Shown: in pieces, positions 44,387 through 53,215 of the stretch
Layout: each line of letters opens with the position of its first letter
How positions within the stretch are numbered: the stretch's first letter is position 1
NCBI GenBank assembly: GCA_039027855.1
Contig: JBCCJI010000019.1
Span: 9,082-73,081 of the forward strand
Length of the DNA: 64,000 nucleotides
Source of the DNA: Thermohalobaculum sp039027855
GTDB taxonomy: Bacteria > Pseudomonadota > Alphaproteobacteria > Rhodobacterales > Rhodobacteraceae
Direction of reading: 5' to 3'
The notes under the pieces: model-generated
Databases searched by the model: none
What the model was told of the DNA's origin: nothing
Seen by the model: the letters and a program-made list of their open reading frames with translations, nothing else
Position numbers and translations under genes: made by a program

Positions 44387-45217
44387 TCAGAACGCCGGCA
44401 TCGACTGCAGCACCCTCTCATACCCAGTGGGTGCACCCAGCCCATGCGGCGAGGCGTTGAGCGGCGGCAGCTCGGGCAGCTCATCGCACCAGTCGCGGAG
44501 CGTCATGCGCGGATTCGGAAAGGCGGTGCGCACGGGTCCCTCCATGAAATAGGTCGTCGAATAGCCGCCCCATTGCGCCTTGACCGGCGCGACGACGGGA
44601 AAGCCTGTCATGGTGGCCAGCGTCTGGATCATCCGGTTGCCGGCACGCCCACGCGCCACCGAACAGCCATTGATCGAGATCGAGCCGATGGGCGACATGA
44701 TCTCCGAGAACCGGCGAAGCGCGGCGCTGACGCCCGGATCGTTGAAGGCGCTCTCGGTCAGCGGGCTTTCGCTGTACCAGCCGCCCGAGATCATCATGCG
44801 CCCGGGTGCGCCATGGCCGTGCAAGCGCAGAAGGAAAAGCCCGGCGCCCCGATACTCGCGCACCATGTCGCCGACGATGCCCTCGACCCCGACACTGCGC
44901 GGCTGCATCGCCGTGAAGGGCAGTTTGTCGCTATTGAAGGTGTCGGTCAGCACCTCCTGCGGCTCGTGATAGTTCCACATGTCGACGATGTCGCCGATGG
45001 GCAGGCGCAGACCGCTGACGAGCAGGGGCCAGGTCTGTTTGCCGATGACACCATCGGGGTGCAGCCCGTGGGCCAGCTGGAAGATACGCACGGCCCTTTT
45101 CGTTTTGCCGCCGAAGGCACCGTCGACGACGAGGCGGGCACCCGAGCGGTTGAGCAGTTTCTGGGCGATCCCGATGGCTGGCATCGACTGCCCGATCCGC
45201 ATCCCGACATAGTTCAT
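44387..45217 (-). CDS. peptidoglycan-binding protein with caspase-like/DUF4347-type domain
   Basis: The 276-residue protein has an N-terminal peptidoglycan-binding type 1 domain (about 17-70, IAQKLLNRSGARLVVDGAFG... with KTKRAVRIFQLAHGLHPDG). The C-terminal module resembles DUF4347/caspase-like hydrolases: LLRLHGHGAPGRMMI holds His133 and His135, and SINGCSVARG holds Cys185 at the expected strand ends. No signal peptide is evident. ATG 45217 has GGGAGAG upstream. If active, it would be a cysteine peptidase or self-processing module. Its position between hom and rraB is not a known arrangement. Confidence 0.65.
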   Translation of the reverse strand: MNYVGMRIGQSMPAIGIAQKLLNRSGARLVVDGAFGGKTKRAVRIFQLAHGLHPDGVIGKQTWPLLVSGLRLPIGDIVDMWNYHEPQEVLTDTFNSDKLPFTAMQPRSVGVEGIVGDMVREYRGAGLFLLRLHGHGAPGRMMISGGWYSESPLTESAFNDPGVSAALRRFSEIMSPIGSISINGCSVARGRAGNRMIQTLATMTGFPVVAPVKAQWGGYSTTYFMEGPVRTAFPNPRMTLRDWCDELPELPPLNASPHGLGAPTGYERVLQSMPAF

Positions 45218-45388
45218 GATGTCTCTCCCGATCCTGCCGCCCGGGCATTGGGGCGGTATGGCGATCGGGTTAGCCTGCCGACGCTGCGACACCTGTGCTG
45301 CCGGTCACTCACGCGTGACGAATACGCTCGGTGTCGCGCGACTGCGGGGCCAGTGTCGGGCCAGTGTCGGGCCCATCTCGGGCCAGCC

Positions 45389-45784
45389 TCAGGGTGATCC
45401 AAAACCCCAGCCGTCCGGCCGGTAGCCGTGGGAAAGCGCGATCTGTGTCAGCCGCTCTTCGTGCTGCCAGATCGCTTCCACCGTGAAGGCGGTGTCGGGC
45501 ACCGAGGCCTCGATCGTCTCAACCCCGCTTTCCGGGTCGGTCCAGGCGTTGCCGCCATAGCCCGCGGCCTGCATCGCTGCGATAAAGCCGTCACGATCAG
45601 CCGCGCCACCGCCCACGACGAAATGCAGGTCGAGCGTAATCAACTCACCGCCCGAAAGACCGGTGCCGGCGATGAGATCCAAGCAAACGGCGGCCGTATC
45701 GGCTCGCTGCGCCTCATAATCCCAGTCTTTATCCAAATCCTCGGCGCCATCGCCCGACTTGCCGTCGGAACCAGACACGCTCAC
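45389..45784 (-). CDS. rraB: ribonuclease E inhibitor RraB
   Basis: RraB binds RNase E and modulates mRNA decay. The 131-residue acidic protein has an RraB-family core ending HGYRPDGWGFGSP, with a beta-strand GELITLDLHFVVGGG and acidic N-terminal region. The start GTG 45784 overlaps the aminotransferase stop (GTGA), suggesting translational coupling. It lies next to a peptidoglycan-binding protein gene on the same strand. I am fairly sure of the family but not of its regulatory partner. Confidence 0.8.
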   Translation of the reverse strand: MSVSGSDGKSGDGAEDLDKDWDYEAQRADTAAVCLDLIAGTGLSGGELITLDLHFVVGGGAADRDGFIAAMQAAGYGGNAWTDPESGVETIEASVPDTAFTVEAIWQHEERLTQIALSHGYRPDGWGFGSP

Positions 45785-47019
45785 TCGGCCGCCTCCAGCC
45801 CGCCCTCATGGCGGGCGATGACGGCGGCAGGATCGGCCAGCAGGGCCTTGATGCCGCGCGCGGCCTGGCGGATGCGCTGCTCATTCTCGACGAGGCCGAG
45901 GCGGACATAACCCTCGCCATGCTCGCCGAAGCCCACACCGGGGCTGACCGCCACACCGGCCTCGGTCAGCAGGATCTTGGAGAACGCCATCGAGCCCAGA
46001 TGAGCAAAGGGCTCGGGCAGCGGCGCCCAGGCGAACATCGTCGCTGGCGGCGCGGGCACCGCCCATCCGGCGCGGGTGAAGCTTTCGACCAGCGCGTCGC
46101 GACGACCGCGATAAAGCCCGCGCATCTCCTCGATACAGTCCTGCGGGCCGTTCAGCGCATGGGCGGCGGCGACTTGCACCGGCGTGAAGGCGCCATAGTC
46201 CAGATAGCTCTTGATGCGGGCCAGCGCGCCGATCAGCCGCTCGTTCCCGACGGCAAAGCCCATGCGCCAACCGGGCATGGAATAGGTCTTGGAGAGCGAG
46301 GTGAACTCCACCGCGCAGTCCCGCGCCCCTTCGACCTCGAGGATGGAGGGCGGGGGATCGCCCTCGAAATACACCTCGGAATAGGCGAGATCGGACAGCA
46401 CCCAGATGCCGTGCTGGCGCGCCAGCGCGACCAAGCGGCGGTAGAAATCGCGGTCGCAGATCTGCGCGGTTGGGTTCGAGGGGAAGTTGACGATGATCGC
46501 CACGGGCTTCGGCACGCTGTGGTGGATCGCGCGATCCAGCGCGTCGAGATAGGCATCGGGCTGAAAACGCCCATCGACCAGCGCCGGGATATGCCGCAGC
46601 GAGGCACCGGCGATGATGAAGCCGTAGGGGTGGATCGGGTAGCTTGGGTTCGGGCTCAGGATCACGTCGCCTGGCGCGGTGATCGCCTGGGCAAGGTTGG
46701 CGAGCCCTTCCTTGGAGCCGAGCGTCGCAATGACCTCGCGCTCGGGGTCGAGATCCACGTCAAAGCGACGGCGGTAATAGGCCGCCTGCGCCCGACGCAG
46801 CCCGTTGATCCCCCGCGAGGCACTGTAGCGGTGGGTACGCGGGCGGCGCACGGTCTCGACCAGCTTGTCGACGATATGGTCCGGCGTGTCCTGATCGGGA
46901 TTGCCCATGCCGAAATCGATGATGTCGCGACCTTCGGCGCGGTAGGCGGCCTTCAGGCGATTGACCTCGGCGAACACGTAGGGCGGCAGCCGTTTGATGC
47001 GGTAGAATTCCTCGGCCAT
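45781..47019 (-). CDS. aminotransferase, AlaC/LL-diaminopimelate aminotransferase type
   Basis: The 412-residue fold-type I PLP enzyme has GMGNPDQDTPDHIV, SPNPSYPIHPYGF, VNFPSNPTAQ and the PLP-lysine motif SLSKTYSMPGWRMGF. It groups with LL-DAP aminotransferases and AlaC alanine transaminases, which cannot be separated by eye. Rhodobacterales commonly carry this gene next to hom and glpX. ATG 47019 has a purine-rich AGGAAAGGAAGG upstream. The stop overlaps rraB's start. Confidence 0.88.
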   Translation of the reverse strand: MAEEFYRIKRLPPYVFAEVNRLKAAYRAEGRDIIDFGMGNPDQDTPDHIVDKLVETVRRPRTHRYSASRGINGLRRAQAAYYRRRFDVDLDPEREVIATLGSKEGLANLAQAITAPGDVILSPNPSYPIHPYGFIIAGASLRHIPALVDGRFQPDAYLDALDRAIHHSVPKPVAIIVNFPSNPTAQICDRDFYRRLVALARQHGIWVLSDLAYSEVYFEGDPPPSILEVEGARDCAVEFTSLSKTYSMPGWRMGFAVGNERLIGALARIKSYLDYGAFTPVQVAAAHALNGPQDCIEEMRGLYRGRRDALVESFTRAGWAVPAPPATMFAWAPLPEPFAHLGSMAFSKILLTEAGVAVSPGVGFGEHGEGYVRLGLVENEQRIRQAARGIKALLADPAAVIARHEGGLEAAE

Positions 47020-47150
47020 ACGCCTTCCTTTCCTGCACGCGGGTCTCGCCCTTGGGCCATCGCGGTGGGGCGGCTCACTGACAAACATGACACGCGGGCG
47101 CAAGAAACGAAAATCCCGCCACCCACGATGTGGCACCTCGGTACGGCGTG

Positions 47151-47459
47151 TCAGCGTCCGAGCCGCCGGCGCTCTTCCTCGGTCAAAACGGGTGCCGACA
47201 GCGCATCGGCGCGCCGCGCCTGTGCCGCCGTCACCGGGGCGAGACCGTCAATGACCGCCTGACCCTCGGCCGGGTTGGGTACCGAGGCGCTGGTCTGGCC
47301 CGGCGGGGGTGCCGCCGGCACGTCCACGAGCCGGGGATAAGGCGCGCTCGCCACGCCTGGGCTTTCGGGCAGATCGTAGCGGCCGAAAAGCTCGGTGCTG
47401 CCACAGGATGAAATCGCCCATAAGAGGGGGATCATCGCGAGTGAATTCCATCGCATCAT
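47151..47459 (-). CDS. small lipoprotein, divergent from phaC
   Basis: The product is about 102 residues, starting MMRWNSLAMIPLLWAISSCG with a lipobox ending at Cys. The mature part is proline- and alanine-rich (YPRLVDVPAAPPPG). No known domain is visible. The start is uncertain: ATG 47459 gives the best lipoprotein signal, while ATG 47495 or GTG 47498 would add a polar extension. It is divergent from phaC across about 165 bases and could share its regulation. The 131-base gap upstream of the aminotransferase contains no gene. Confidence 0.6.
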   Translation of the reverse strand: MMRWNSLAMIPLLWAISSCGSTELFGRYDLPESPGVASAPYPRLVDVPAAPPPGQTSASVPNPAEGQAVIDGLAPVTAAQARRADALSAPVLTEEERRRLGR

Positions 47460-47623
47460 AGACTGCCTGATCCGGATCAAGGGCGTTCGTGCCATCACAG
47501 CCTAAAGCGGCTGGGCGCGCGCAACCAGTGCCCCGGGCATCGCCGCCATGCGTCGCATCACGGCGGACGAGAAAAGAAACCGCCCCGCAACAGCAGGTGG
47601 TGGACAGAACGGAGGAGACGCAG

Positions 47624-49444
47624 ATGGCCAAAGACAGCGCCAAGACCGAGAAGGCACCCACGGCCCCGCCCGTCGAAGCCGAGCGCGCCGCCGCGCGGCT
47701 GCAGGATCTCGCCGAGCGCTCGGGCAGGGTCTGGAAGCGTTCGCTCGACCGGGCGGTCGACGATATGACGACGCTCCACCCCGATCCGCTGCATACCGCA
47801 CCGGCCTTTGCCCGCCTTGCCTATGGCTACATGGAGAGCCCGCAAAAGGTCGCGGCCGCGGCCACCGCCTATTGGACCGGCCAGGCCGATCTCTGGCTGC
47901 GCGCTTGGCAAAAAAGTATGGGCGCCAAGAACGTCGAGCCGGCGGCGACGCCGAAGCGGGGCGACAAGCGCTTCAAGAACGAGGCCTGGGACAGCAATCC
48001 GGTGCTCGACTACATCAAGCAATCCTACCTGCTCACGGCCGACTGGCTGATGGACCGGGTGCGCACGGCCGAAAATCTGGAATCGCGCGATCGCAAGAAG
48101 CTCGATCTCGTGCTGCGCAACTTCGTCGAGGCGCATGCACCCAGCAACTTTCCGGGGCTGAACCCCGACGTGCTGGAAGCGACCATCGAGGAGAAAGGCG
48201 ACAACCTGCTCCGCGGGATCGAGCATCTGATGCGCGATATCGAAACCGGCGACGGCATGCTGCGCATCCGCCAGACCGATCCCGAGCAGTTCAAGGTCGG
48301 CGACAACGTCGCGAACATGCCGGGCTCGGTGGTGTTCGAGAACGACGTGATGCAGCTCATCCAGTACGCGCCGACGACCGAGACGGTGCACGCCAAGCCG
48401 CTGCTCTTCGTGCCGCCCTGGATCAACAAGTTCTACATCCTCGATCTGAACGAGAAGAAGTCGATGATCCGCTGGCTGGTGGGTCAGGGCTACACGGTGT
48501 TCCTGATCTCCTGGGTCAATCCGGGCCCCGCCCAGCGCGAGGAGACCTGGGACAGCTACATGCAGAAGGGCGTGCTGACCGCGGTCGAGAAGACGCTGGC
48601 GGAGACCGGCGAGGACGATCTAAACATCGTCGGCTACTGCATTGGCGGCACGATGCTGGGCACGACGCTGGCCTACATGGCCTCGCAGGACGACAAGCGG
48701 GTCAAAAGCGCGACCTTCTTCACGACGCAGATCGAGTTTTCCGATGCCGGCGAGCTACAGGCCTTTGTCGATAAGGAAGTGCTGGACCAGCTTAAGCCGC
48801 GGGTCGACCAGCACGGCTATCTGTCGTCCGAGAACATGTTCAACGCGTTCAACTGCCTGCGCTCGACCGATCTGATCTGGTCCTTCGTGGTGAACAACTA
48901 TCTGCTGGGCAAAGGGAACTTCCCCTTCGACCTGCTCTACTGGAACTCGGATTCCACCGCGATGCCCGGTCAGGTCCATCTGTCCTATCTCGACACGTTT
49001 TACAACCGGAATGCCTTCGCCAAGGGCGAGATGGTGGCGCAGGGGGTGAAGCTCGATCCCAAGGCGGTGTCACTTCCCTGCTATCATGTCGCCACAGTCG
49101 AAGATCACATTGCTCCCGCAGAAAGTGCGTACCGGGGTGTAAAATGCTTCGGCGGGCGCAACCACCGCTTCGTGCTGGCCGGGTCGGGTCACATCGCGGG
49201 GGTCGTGAACCCGCCGGCAGCCGGCAAGTATCAGTACTGGACCAAGCAGGGCATGAAGGGGGCCACGCTCGCCGAATGGCGCGAGGGCACGTCAGAGACG
49301 GCGGGCTCGTGGTGGCCGGATTGGGATGCCTGGCTGGCCAAGAAAAGCGGCGGCCAGGTGCCCGCGCGTGAGCCGGGCGCCACTACAGGCCGCCTCGAAC
49401 CCGCGCCCGGCAGCTTTGTGCGGCGGAGCGCGGCGGGGAGCTGA
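47624..49444 (+). CDS. phaC: class I poly(3-hydroxyalkanoate) synthase
   Basis: PhaC polymerises hydroxyacyl-CoA into intracellular PHA granules. The 606-residue protein carries the lipase-box variant GYCIGG with catalytic Cys339, plus TVEDHIAP with the catalytic Asp and GSGHIAG with the His. The N-terminal domain shows SNPVLDYIKQSYLLTADWL and DRRDRKKLD-type sequence typical of class I synthases. ATG 47624 has GGAGGAG upstream. A depolymerase-like gene follows after a hairpin. phaA/phaB are not in the window. Confidence 0.96.
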   Translation: MAKDSAKTEKAPTAPPVEAERAAARLQDLAERSGRVWKRSLDRAVDDMTTLHPDPLHTAPAFARLAYGYMESPQKVAAAATAYWTGQADLWLRAWQKSMGAKNVEPAATPKRGDKRFKNEAWDSNPVLDYIKQSYLLTADWLMDRVRTAENLESRDRKKLDLVLRNFVEAHAPSNFPGLNPDVLEATIEEKGDNLLRGIEHLMRDIETGDGMLRIRQTDPEQFKVGDNVANMPGSVVFENDVMQLIQYAPTTETVHAKPLLFVPPWINKFYILDLNEKKSMIRWLVGQGYTVFLISWVNPGPAQREETWDSYMQKGVLTAVEKTLAETGEDDLNIVGYCIGGTMLGTTLAYMASQDDKRVKSATFFTTQIEFSDAGELQAFVDKEVLDQLKPRVDQHGYLSSENMFNAFNCLRSTDLIWSFVVNNYLLGKGNFPFDLLYWNSDSTAMPGQVHLSYLDTFYNRNAFAKGEMVAQGVKLDPKAVSLPCYHVATVEDHIAPAESAYRGVKCFGGRNHRFVLAGSGHIAGVVNPPAAGKYQYWTKQGMKGATLAEWREGTSETAGSWWPDWDAWLAKKSGGQVPAREPGATTGRLEPAPGSFVRRSAAGS

Positions 49445-49445
49445 C

Positions 49446-49471
49446 GGCGACCGGAAGGGGATCCGGTCGCC
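49446..49471 (+). terminator. hairpin between phaC and the depolymerase-like gene
   Basis: GGCGACCGG (49446-49454) pairs with CCGGTCGCC (49463-49471), a perfect 9-bp stem with an 8-base loop, directly after the phaC stop. No T-tract follows, so it may partly terminate or stabilise phaC mRNA. Confidence 0.5.
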
Positions 49472-49513
49472 CCGGTTAAGCGGCGTCGCGTGGCGCCGCA
49501 GGGGGGAGACGGG

Positions 49514-50497
49514 ATGGTCCTTCAGATGCGCATTGCCGGCGTGCTCGCCGGCACGGTCTCGGCGCTTGGCCTTTGGGCCGACGCGGCAGTGGCACAAGAT
49601 GCCGAGGTCCCGGAAGATACTACACTGTCAGTCGCGGCAGCAGAGGGCGCGGCGACAGCGCTCGCCTGCGGCGACGGCGGGCCCTGCGCGGTGACCGACG
49701 GCGCCTACTACATCGCCATGCCGGATACGCTTGAAGCGGGCGACAGGCTTCCCGTGCTCCTCGTGCTGCACGACACCAACGGCGACCCTGCAGCGTTGAG
49801 CGCGGCCCCCGCCGTGTCGGGCCTGGCAACCGCGCGGGGCATGGCGGTCATCGCCCCCGTCGGTGGCGCGCGCGCGCTGCCCGATAGTGAGGCGGCCTCC
49901 GGCTGGGCGCTCGCGGGGACCCATGGCGGTGGCCGCCACGAGGCCAGCTTTCTGTATCGGGTGATGGACGACGCCACCGCGCGCTTTCCGGTCGACCGCG
50001 AGCGGGTGATCGTGACGGGCTTCGGCCACGGCGGGTCGCTCACCTGGCAGCTCGCCTGCGATACACCGTGGATCGCCAGCGCCTTCGCACCGCGCAACGG
50101 CGGCTATCACACAGCACTGCCCGAGGACTGTGCGGCCCCGGCGCCGGTGCTGCACCTGCATACCCCGGTCAAGGATGGCTGGCCCCTCGGCGGTGACGTG
50201 GAAACTACCGAAGAGGCCGCCGCGCGCGTCCCGGCGCAGAGGCATCTCACCATGGCGTCGGAGAGCTTTGGCTGCACCGGCAGCGCCGCGGTCGAGGGCG
50301 CCCTGCCCGATGGCTGGGATGCGCTGGAGTGGCAAGGCTGCGCCGATGGCGCGAGCCTCGCGCTGGTGCTGCATGACGAACGGCTAAGCACGACCGAGCG
50401 GCAGATCTCGCTGATCCTGGATTGGGCCGCCGCGCTTGAGATCGCGCCCGAGGCGCCGCTGGCCAATGCGATCACCGCCGAAACCGCATCGAACTAA
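49514..50497 (+). CDS. poly(3-hydroxybutyrate) depolymerase-like protein lacking the nucleophile serine
   Basis: The 327-residue secreted protein has a signal peptide (MRIAGVLAGTVSALGLWADAAVA) and an alpha/beta-hydrolase fold of the LpqC/PHB-depolymerase group (for example YYIAMPD, LPVLLVLHDTNGDPAAL). The nucleophile elbow of relatives reads GFSxGG. Here it is GFGHGGS (169-175), with Gly171 where Ser should be. A later Ser175 does not fit the elbow geometry. The protein is therefore probably inactive as an esterase or has another role. ATG 49514 has GGGGAG upstream, and the gene sits directly behind phaC. Confidence 0.75.
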   Translation: MVLQMRIAGVLAGTVSALGLWADAAVAQDAEVPEDTTLSVAAAEGAATALACGDGGPCAVTDGAYYIAMPDTLEAGDRLPVLLVLHDTNGDPAALSAAPAVSGLATARGMAVIAPVGGARALPDSEAASGWALAGTHGGGRHEASFLYRVMDDATARFPVDRERVIVTGFGHGGSLTWQLACDTPWIASAFAPRNGGYHTALPEDCAAPAPVLHLHTPVKDGWPLGGDVETTEEAAARVPAQRHLTMASESFGCTGSAAVEGALPDGWDALEWQGCADGASLALVLHDERLSTTERQISLILDWAAALEIAPEAPLANAITAETASN

Positions 50498-50498
50498 A

Positions 50499-50526
50499 AC
50501 GGGACAGACTTCTAAAATTGTCCCGT
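50499..50526. repeat. 8-bp-arm inverted repeat after the depolymerase-like gene
   Basis: ACGGGACA (50499-50506) and TGTCCCGT (50519-50526) flank a 12-base AT-rich loop, two bases after the stop codon. It may be a terminator for the preceding gene or the remnant of an REP-like element; similar GGGACAGACTT sequences accompany some RAYT elements. Nothing else is seen in the 160-base gap. Confidence 0.45.
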
Positions 50527-50657
50527 CCCTGCCGTCGAAGCGCCATAACGCGCCTGTAGAAGATCATGTGGCGGGCGGAATTTGAGCAAGGACATCACCG
50601 AGCGTTTGGCGTGCAAGTAGGCAGCACGGCGCTTGAGACGTGACGACGGGGGACCGC

Positions 50658-51473
50658 ATGGCGGTGGCACTGCACGACGGAAGGGACCGGCTGAGCCTTC
50701 AGCTGCGGGCGGCGGGGCTTGGCCGGCGCGACAACGTCATCGTGCATGCCGCGGGCGGTCGGATGCCCGAAAGCAGCGCCGTCGCGCTGATCGAGGCGAT
50801 GAGCCTTTGTATCGGCCGTTCGGGTACGATCGTCGTCCCGGGCTTTTCCTCCGATGCGCTGATGCCGCCCGAGCTGTCGCGCCACGATGCCGCGGCGCGC
50901 GCGGCCGCTGAAACCCAGATCGCTGGCTTCGACCCGGATCGCTCTCCGGCCGATCTCGCTGGGACCCTAGGCGAAGCGTTCCGCGGGTTGCCAGGTGTCG
51001 AGCGGAGCAGCCATCCGATCTTCTCGCTTCTGGCGAGGGGGCCGAAGGCAGAGCACATCACCGAACGACACCCGCGCGATTGGGCGCTTGGGATCGATGG
51101 ACCGATGGGACGGTTGGCCGCCCTGCCGCGCGTCAAGGTCGTGCGCATCGGCGGTGCACCCTGGCTCGACTGCCCGGTGATGGTGACGGCCGAAAGCATG
51201 GCACGCCACCGCAGACTTGCCGTGGTGCGCTTCAAGGACCGCGCCACAGGTCGCTGGATCCATGCGCGCGACATCGCCGTGGATCGCGAGGGCATCTACG
51301 AATGCGTCGGCACTGCAATGAGCCGCGCGCGCTTTGTGAAGCGCGGTCTCCTTGGCCGGACCATCGTCGAGATTGCCCCGCTTGACGAGATGCTGGGCTT
51401 TGCGGCACCGCGCATCGCCCAGCTTGTCGCGGGTTTCGGCAACGCACGCTCCGCAGGCGGCGCCGCCGGCTGA
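50658..51473 (+). CDS. AAC(3) family N-acetyltransferase
   Basis: The 271-residue protein belongs to the antibiotic NAT (AAC(3)) family, which acetylates aminoglycosides or other amine substrates. Family segments are SGTIVVPGFSSDALMPPELS, RSSHPIFSLLARGPKAEHIT and GIDGPMGRLAALPRVKVVRIGG. Many chromosomal members act on unrelated substrates such as YokD-type compounds, so resistance should not be assumed. ATG 50658 is preceded by GGGGG; GTG 50640 would add 6 residues. It ends 3 bases from the convergent LysR gene. Confidence 0.8.
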   Translation: MAVALHDGRDRLSLQLRAAGLGRRDNVIVHAAGGRMPESSAVALIEAMSLCIGRSGTIVVPGFSSDALMPPELSRHDAAARAAAETQIAGFDPDRSPADLAGTLGEAFRGLPGVERSSHPIFSLLARGPKAEHITERHPRDWALGIDGPMGRLAALPRVKVVRIGGAPWLDCPVMVTAESMARHRRLAVVRFKDRATGRWIHARDIAVDREGIYECVGTAMSRARFVKRGLLGRTIVEIAPLDEMLGFAAPRIAQLVAGFGNARSAGGAAG

Positions 51474-51476
51474 ACC

Positions 51477-52397
51477 TCAGGCGGCGCTGATGTCGCCATC
51501 CGCCCGGTCAAGGCGGGCGAGCCGCGGTTTCAGGAAATCAATGAAAGCCCGCGCCTTCAGCGACAGGTGGCGGGTCTGCGGATAGACCGCGTAGATCGAC
51601 AGCGTGGGCCAATTGAACTCGGTCAGCAGCGGCACCAATGCCCCCGATGCGATATGGCGGTCGACGATGAAATCCGGCTGCAGCGTGACGCCGAGACCGG
51701 ACACCGCCGCATCGCAGAGCACGCCACCGTTGTTGGCACGCATGGAGACCGAGATCTGAACCGATCCCTCCAGTCCGTCCGGACGGGTAAACCGCCAGAT
51801 GTCGGCGCGGTCGCTGCCGGCATAGGCGAGACCCGGCCAGCTGGCGAGATCCTCGGGCGCCTTCGGCAGACCGCGCTCGGTGATTAACGAGGGAGCCGCG
51901 ACCGCGTGCAAGTCGATCGAGGACAACTTTCGCGCGATCAGCGAGCTGTCCCTCAGCGTGCCGATCCTGAGTGCAAGATCGAAGCCCTCGCCCACGAGAT
52001 CGGCCATCCGGTCGGAGAGTTCCAGATCGAGCATCACCGCCGGATGCTCCTGCACAAAAGCCCGGATCATGGGCGCCAGATGGAGCGTGCCGAAATCGAG
52101 CGGCGCCGAGACGCGGAGCGGCCCGGTGAGCGCGCGAGAGGCGTCGGACACCTCGCCCTCCGCTTCCTCCACATCGGCCAGGATGCGGAGAGAGCGGTCA
52201 TAAAAGGTCTGGCCCGCATCGGTCAGCTTCATGCGCCGCGTGGTCCGCGCGAGCAGCTGAACGCCGAGGCGACCCTCCAGTTCCTTGATGCGGCGGCTGA
52301 CGGCAGAAGGCGCTATGGACAGGGTTTCGGCGGCGCGCGTGACGCTGCCGTGGTTCACGACTTGCACGAAACACCGCATATCCTCGAACCGGTCCAC
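51477..52397 (-). CDS. LysR-family transcriptional regulator
   Basis: The 306-residue protein has an N-terminal winged helix-turn-helix (FEDMRCFVQVVNHGSVTRAA, then SIAPSAVSRRIKELEGRLG) and a C-terminal substrate-binding-like domain (LTGPLRVSAPLDFGTLHLAP). It is most similar to LysR proteins that control an adjacent quinone or azo reductase. The azoreductase-like gene lies divergently 151 bases away, a typical LysR target arrangement. GTG 52397 and TTG 52400 are both possible starts. The effector is unknown. Confidence 0.93.
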   Translation of the reverse strand: MDRFEDMRCFVQVVNHGSVTRAAETLSIAPSAVSRRIKELEGRLGVQLLARTTRRMKLTDAGQTFYDRSLRILADVEEAEGEVSDASRALTGPLRVSAPLDFGTLHLAPMIRAFVQEHPAVMLDLELSDRMADLVGEGFDLALRIGTLRDSSLIARKLSSIDLHAVAAPSLITERGLPKAPEDLASWPGLAYAGSDRADIWRFTRPDGLEGSVQISVSMRANNGGVLCDAAVSGLGVTLQPDFIVDRHIASGALVPLLTEFNWPTLSIYAVYPQTRHLSLKARAFIDFLKPRLARLDRADGDISAA

Positions 52398-52548
52398 CAA
52401 TCATTCTCCCAAGCGCAAAGGTCTTCCCTGATATGAGGCGCTAGTCCCGAGACGTGCAAGGCCCAATTCTGCGCGGAACAGCGCATCGCGCGGCCCGTTC
52501 TCCCCTCTCTTCGGGCCCGGATGACGACCGCCAATTGGAGTGGGTGCC

Positions 52549-53157
52549 ATGACTGACAGCGAGACCAAAGCCCTTAGCATCCTGCGTATCGACGGCAGTA
52601 TGCGCCACGCGGGGAGTACCACGCGGCGCCTGACCGATGCTGCCGTTGCCCGGCTTGCCGGGCCGTTAAGCGTGGTCGTCACCCGCGATCTCGCGGCCGA
52701 CCCCCTGCCCTTTGTCGATCAAGATTGGATCGGCGCCAACTTCACGGCGGACGAGGAAAGGACCGACGCGCAGCGCGCCGCACTCGCCCTGTCAGATGCC
52801 CTGATTGCGGAGCTGAAAGCCGCCGATACCGTTGTCATCGGCATGCCGGTCTACAACTTTGGCGTGCCGGCGGCGGTGAAGGCCTGGTTCGACCTCATAG
52901 CCCGCGCCCGCATCACCTTCCGCTACACCGAGAACGGCTCAGTTGGCCTTTTGGAAGGCAAGCGCGCGGTGATCATCGCGGCCTCGGGCGGCACAGAGAT
53001 CGGCAGCGGCATAGATTGGGCCACGCCGTGGCTGCGCTTCGCACTCGGGTTCCTCGGCATCACTGATGTGACGGTGATCGAGGCTGGCCGCCAGATGGTG
53101 AGGGGTCAGGCGGCCGAGGAAGAGGCGATCGCCGCCATCGACACCCTCGCAGCTTGA
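52549..53157 (+). CDS. FMN-dependent NADH-azoreductase-like protein
   Basis: The 202-residue flavodoxin-fold protein has LRIDGSMRHAGSTTRRL near its start, VVIGMPVYNFGVPAAVKAWFDLIARA around residue 95 and the ERGSV-type loop ENGSVGLLEGKRAVIIAASGG. These match AzoR/Flavodoxin_2 proteins, which reduce quinones and azo dyes with NADH. Physiologically it probably detoxifies quinones. Its divergent LysR neighbour suggests induction by such compounds. ATG 52549 has GGAG upstream. Confidence 0.88.
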   Translation: MTDSETKALSILRIDGSMRHAGSTTRRLTDAAVARLAGPLSVVVTRDLAADPLPFVDQDWIGANFTADEERTDAQRAALALSDALIAELKAADTVVIGMPVYNFGVPAAVKAWFDLIARARITFRYTENGSVGLLEGKRAVIIAASGGTEIGSGIDWATPWLRFALGFLGITDVTVIEAGRQMVRGQAAEEEAIAAIDTLAA

Positions 53158-53165
53158 CCCTGTCC

Positions 53166-53201
53166 GCGCTCCCCACCCCGCATCCGCCGGCTGGGGAGCG
53201 C
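53166..53201. terminator. bidirectional terminator between the azoreductase gene and folE2
   Basis: GCGCTCCCCA (53166-53175) and TGGGGAGCGC (53192-53201) form a perfect 10-bp stem with a 16-base loop between two convergent genes. No long T-tract flanks it, but its position fits a shared terminator. Confidence 0.6.
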
Positions 53202-53215
53202 TCATGGGTCGTCTG

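Noticed and set aside
42526..44460. 644-codon plus-strand frame over hom
   Set aside because: Antisense to a hom gene with ACT domain and NAD-binding motif; no family resemblance.
50658..51473. Calling the AAC(3) gene an aminoglycoside resistance gene
   Set aside because: Only family-level similarity is visible and many chromosomal members have other substrates.
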